Origin: Bradyrhizobium sp. sBnM-33
GTDB lineage: Bacteria > Pseudomonadota > Alphaproteobacteria > Rhizobiales > Xanthobacteraceae
Length of the DNA stretch: 64,000 nucleotides
Assembly (NCBI RefSeq): GCF_032917945.1
Contig: NZ_CP136624.1
Span: forward strand, 3,348,001 to 3,412,000
Direction: 5' to 3'
Shown here in pieces: positions 61,127 to 64,000 of this stretch; positions within the stretch are counted from its first letter, which is position 1; each line of letters starts with the position of its first letter. The position numbers and the translations under genes are program-made. The notes beneath the pieces were generated by a model. The model had not been told where the DNA came from, did not search any database, and saw only the letters and a list, made by a program, of their open reading frames with translations.

Positions 61127-62663
61127 TCTTGGCAGCAGCTTTGTTGCAAGCGTCGCGCGAGATCCGGATGCGCTTGCGCTGGTCGATGGCGATGTCCGCC
61201 TCACTTATCGCCAGTGGTACCGCAAGATTTCGTCGCTAGTGGCATCGTTCGATCATCTCGGCCTAAGACCCGGCGATCATGTCGTCACTGTGCTGCAGAA
61301 CCGCTGGGAGGCGGCGACGCTGCATTGGGCCTGCCAATTGGCAGGCCTCGTCCTCACTCCCATCAACTGGCGAGCCAAGGCCGACGAGCTCGATTTCTGC
61401 ATCGAAAACGCCGAGGCGAGCGCCGTGTTCTATCAGGATGTCTCCGCCGAGGCCGTCAGAAATTCCACACGCGCGGCCAGCCTGCAGTGCGTTGCGGTCG
61501 GCATGAAGGTCAACGGCGACCCGGCCTTCGCGGAGATGGTGGGTGGCGCCGCTTCCGATGCCCTGCCGCGAGTCGGGGCCGATGCCTGGTCGATCATGCT
61601 CTACACCTCGGGCACGACATCGCGGCCAAAAGGTGTGCCGCGCCGTCACCGCGCCGAGCGGGCAGCGGCCGTCGCGCATGTTGCACAGAACCTCTACGGC
61701 CGGGGCGAGCGCACGCTTGGCGTGATGCCGCTCTATCACACCATGGGCGTCCGCTCCCTGCTCGCCATGTCCCTGGTCGGCGGCGCCTTCATCTGCCTGC
61801 CGCGCTACGACGCCCGCGAGGCGCTGGCGTTGATCGACCGTGAGAGGGTCAGCAATCTCTATCTGGTGCCGACGCTCTATCACGATCTCGTTCACCACGA
61901 CGCGTTTGCTGCCACCGACATATCAAGCGTTCGAAAGCTCGGCTTTGCCGGCGCCTCGATGACGGATGGACTGCTCAAGAAGCTGGTCGACGTGTTCAAG
62001 CCTGAGCTGTTCGTCAATCATTACGGCAGCTCCGAGATCTACACCTTCACGATCGACCAGAATGCGCCGGCCAAGCCCGGCTCAGCCGGCAAGGCCGGCA
62101 TCAACCAGCACATCAGGGTAGTCCGGATCAACTCCCGCTCGGTGGACGAACTGGCTGCACCGGGAGAGGAAGGCGAGATCATCGCCTCGCTCGCCGGCGA
62201 CGAGGCATTCGAAGGCTATTGGCGGCGGCCCGAAGCCGATGCCAAGGCGTTGCGCGAGGGCTGGTACTTTACCGGCGACACTGGCTTTATCGATGCCGAG
62301 GGCGATCTCTTCGTCACCGGCCGCGTCGATGACATGATCATCACCGGCGGCGAGAATGTTTCGCCGGTGGAGATCGAGAGCTGCTTGTCGCTGCATCCCG
62401 CAGTTTCTGAAGTAGCGGTGGTCGGTCTTGCCGACGAGAAATGGGGCAAGGTCGTCGCAGCCTTTATCAAGCGCAATCGGCCGGTGTCGGAGGCGGAGCT
62501 CGAGCAGTTCTGCCGCACCTCGGGCCTTGCCAACTTCAAGCGCCCGCGGCGCTACGTCTTCGTCGATGCCATCCCGAAATCGCCGGTCGGCAAGCTGCTG
62601 CGGCGCCTGCTCGTCGCCGGAGAGTATGACGCCGAGCGCCGGCCGCCACCGGACGCGGCCTGA
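61119..62663 (+). CDS. hmfD: Acyl-CoA synthetase (putative 2-furoyl-CoA synthetase)
   Basis: The 514-residue class I adenylate-forming enzyme has the P-loop MLYTSGTTSRPKGVPRRHR near residue 160, NHYGSSEIYT, the hinge region YFTGDTGFIDAEGDLFVTGR with DDMIITGGENVSP, and the C-terminal lysine in KSPVGKLLRR. It activates a carboxylic acid as AMP ester and then thioester. In this operon, between the Mo-dehydrogenase small subunit and a hydratase-family gene, 2-furoate is the likely acid. The sequence itself does not exclude benzoate-type acids. Confidence 0.82.
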   Translation: MLDLGSSFVASVARDPDALALVDGDVRLTYRQWYRKISSLVASFDHLGLRPGDHVVTVLQNRWEAATLHWACQLAGLVLTPINWRAKADELDFCIENAEASAVFYQDVSAEAVRNSTRAASLQCVAVGMKVNGDPAFAEMVGGAASDALPRVGADAWSIMLYTSGTTSRPKGVPRRHRAERAAAVAHVAQNLYGRGERTLGVMPLYHTMGVRSLLAMSLVGGAFICLPRYDAREALALIDRERVSNLYLVPTLYHDLVHHDAFAATDISSVRKLGFAGASMTDGLLKKLVDVFKPELFVNHYGSSEIYTFTIDQNAPAKPGSAGKAGINQHIRVVRINSRSVDELAAPGEEGEIIASLAGDEAFEGYWRRPEADAKALREGWYFTGDTGFIDAEGDLFVTGRVDDMIITGGENVSPVEIESCLSLHPAVSEVAVVGLADEKWGKVVAAFIKRNRPVSEAELEQFCRTSGLANFKRPRRYVFVDAIPKSPVGKLLRRLLVAGEYDAERRPPPDAA

Positions 62664-62690
62664 TCACTTACAAACAGAAGGAAGCAAGAA

Positions 62691-63497
62691 ATGCCGTCAT
62701 CCTACACTTTTACCGATCCTCGCCTCGCCAAACTCGACGGATTCAAGGTCGAGCTCGATGAGCAGCGCGAACGCGCCGACATTATCCTTGGCCGACCGCC
62801 CTATAACGTCGTTGCGATGCCGCAGCGCGACCAACTGCGGCTGACCTTCGAGACGCTCGACGAAGATCCGCGTGTTCGTGTCATCGTGCTGCGGGCCGAA
62901 GGCGAGCATTTCTCCAGTGGCGGTAATATCGGCGGCTTCATGGAAGCGAGCCCCGAGCATGTGTCAAAACTGGCCTGGAATATCGCAGCGCCCGCGCGCT
63001 GCGCCAAGCCGGTGATCGTGGCCAACCGCGGCTATTGCTTCGGCGTCGGTTTCGAGCTGTCGCTCGCCTGTGACTTCCGCATCGCCTCCGAGACCACGCA
63101 ATATGCCCTGCCGGAGCAGAAGCTTGGGCAAATCCCGGGGTCGGGCGGGTCCGCACGTCTGCAGAAGATGGTCGGCATTACACGTACGAAGGACATCGTG
63201 ATGCGCTCCAAGCGCATCCCAGCAAAGCAGGCGCTGGAATGGGGGATTGCGACCGAATGCGTGCCCGATGGTGAGCTAGAGAAGGCGACAGATAAGCTCG
63301 TTGACGAGCTCCGCACCTTCTCGCCGCTGGCCCAGCGCACCGCGAAGAAGCTCTTGAATGATACGGAAGATTCGACGCTTTCGATCGCCATCGAACTCGA
63401 AGGGCACTGCTACAGCCGCCTGCGCCAATCCGAGGACTTCAAGGAAGGCGTCGAAGCCTTTAACGCCAAGCGTCCGCCGAAATTCGCCGGGCGCTGA
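62691..63497 (+). CDS. hmfE: Enoyl-CoA hydratase/isomerase-family protein (putative 2-oxoglutaroyl-CoA hydrolase)
   Basis: The 268-residue crotonase-fold protein has an oxyanion-hole segment HFSSGGNIGGFMEASPEHV, then NRGYCFGVGFELSLACDFRI and YALPEQKLGQIPGSGGSARL. Both catalytic Glu positions of classical hydratases (in FEL and PEQ) are present. In the hmf pathway the crotonase-family enzyme converts hydroxylated furoyl-CoA toward 2-oxoglutarate, releasing CoA, and the gene position here matches that role. A plain enoyl-CoA hydratase cannot be excluded. AGAAGGAAG precedes the ATG. Last gene of the operon. Confidence 0.8.
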   Translation: MPSSYTFTDPRLAKLDGFKVELDEQRERADIILGRPPYNVVAMPQRDQLRLTFETLDEDPRVRVIVLRAEGEHFSSGGNIGGFMEASPEHVSKLAWNIAAPARCAKPVIVANRGYCFGVGFELSLACDFRIASETTQYALPEQKLGQIPGSGGSARLQKMVGITRTKDIVMRSKRIPAKQALEWGIATECVPDGELEKATDKLVDELRTFSPLAQRTAKKLLNDTEDSTLSIAIELEGHCYSRLRQSEDFKEGVEAFNAKRPPKFAGR

Positions 63498-63961
63498 CGA
63501 GAGGCAACCGGAACTAGCGACACTGCAGATGGCACCGCGGCCGGTCTCATCGGGGCGACTCAAGCCTGGCCTCAACAAGAACAGGATGGCAGCGCGGTCA
63601 TACCGCGTTGCAGCTAACGCTTCGGTAACGGTGTAACATGGGTTCGCTGCGGGACTCTTGAACCGCCTCATGCGAAGGATTGGATAAGATACCGTAGGTC
63701 TAGTTGGTGTGGGGAAAGGCGATAGCGTTCCCGTGACTCGAACCCCCGACAGCCACTGAGCCAATCATCCTACAAGTCCGAGTTGTGGCTGAGCAAGTTT
63801 CGATCCAACGACGCCGCTTCTCTAACTTCGGCGCCCGTTCCTCACGCACGCGATTCGGGATCGCGGCATTCTGAACACTGGAAATTCACTAATGCTGTCA
63901 ATGGGTGAACCCAAGGCGAAAATTCAGAAGGCTCGTTGATTTTACTCGCGAATTCACCGGG
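63498..63961. other. Intergenic after the hmf-type operon, no gene recognised
   Basis: Only short frames without family resemblance are present. At 63720-63765 the minus strand contains GGGGGTTCGAGTC, which resembles a tRNA T-loop, but the arms do not pair, so no tRNA is called. Confidence 0.4.
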
Positions 63962-63996
63962 TTTTTATTCCGCCATTCGAAGGTTCGCTCAAGCCA
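63962..63996 (+). repeat. Second, shortened tRNA-Gln 3'-half-like repeat, candidate attachment site
   Basis: The first 26 bases match 47951-47976 at 24 positions. After a 10-base gap the last nine match the acceptor end at eight positions (CTCAAGCCA against CTCCAGCCA). Similarity begins exactly at the anticodon loop and there is none upstream of it. The T arm is destroyed by the deletion, so this copy is a scar. Same orientation as the first copy, 16 kb away. Confidence 0.6.
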
Positions 63997-64000
63997 ACAT

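Noticed and set aside
63715..63775. tRNA-like T-loop sequence on the minus strand
   Set aside because: The GGGGGTTCGAGTC core is present, but the T stem does not pair and no other arm could be folded.

Overview
The window is high-GC DNA from a soil-type alphaproteobacterium, most likely a Bradyrhizobium relative. This is an inference from the gene mix: many LysR regulators, Liv-type ABC transporters, Bug receptors without partners, Mo-hydroxylases, a homogentisate pathway and an hmf-type furan cluster. No rRNA, intact tRNA, CRISPR array or functional mobile-element gene was found.

Layout. (1) 1-2.3 kb is decayed DNA: a tyrosine-recombinase remnant with an internal stop at the left edge, and a minus-strand remnant joining a GMC-oxidoreductase motif to a short-chain dehydrogenase C-terminus. 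(2) 2.3-16.3 kb is an oxidoreductase-rich accessory region: a Tat-exported alpha/beta hydrolase, a membrane PQQ dehydrogenase, a secreted cyclophilin-like protein, an IorAB-type molybdenum dehydrogenase surrounded by three similar LysR paralogues, and a partly broken gene row (carboxymuconolactone decarboxylase, frameshifted cupin, broken cyclophilin-like gene, SDR, RibD-C reductase). (3) 16.6-21.9 kb holds a LysR divergent from a DsbA-family gene, a Tat-exported metallo-beta-lactamase-fold protein lacking the usual zinc motif, and an SDR/MoaF/SnoaL-like gene row ending in a hairpin. (4) 22.1-39.1 kb is on the + strand throughout: two Liv-type ABC transporters, each followed or preceded by a GMC alcohol oxidoreductase and an aldehyde dehydrogenase, with one FeaR-like AraC regulator. 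(5) 39.2-45.3 kb has fumarylacetoacetase and homogentisate dioxygenase, LuxR-type and GntR-type regulators, an SDR and a Bug receptor. (6) 45.4-48.2 kb has a broken substrate-binding-protein gene and a membrane-anchored esterase. (7) 48.2-63.5 kb is a catabolic cluster whose composition matches the furoate/5-hydroxymethylfurfural (hmf) pathway: UbiX/UbiD decarboxylase (hmfG, hmfF), three-subunit furoyl-CoA dehydrogenase (hmfABC), CoA ligase (hmfD) and hydratase-family hydrolase (hmfE). It also carries a ThDP enzyme, an FMN 2-hydroxyacid dehydrogenase, LysR and AraC regulators and a Bug receptor.

How it fits together. GMC enzymes and aldehyde dehydrogenases would turn imported alcohols into acids, and two ring-cleavage outlets are present: homogentisate (hmgA-fahA) and furoyl-CoA to 2-oxoglutarate (hmf genes). 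The most interesting structural signal is that the hmf cluster lies between two copies of the 3' half of a tRNA-Gln-like sequence (47951-47995 and 63962-63996). Their similarity starts at the anticodon loop, as expected of integrase attachment sites, so the cluster may be, or have been, a mobile cargo segment.
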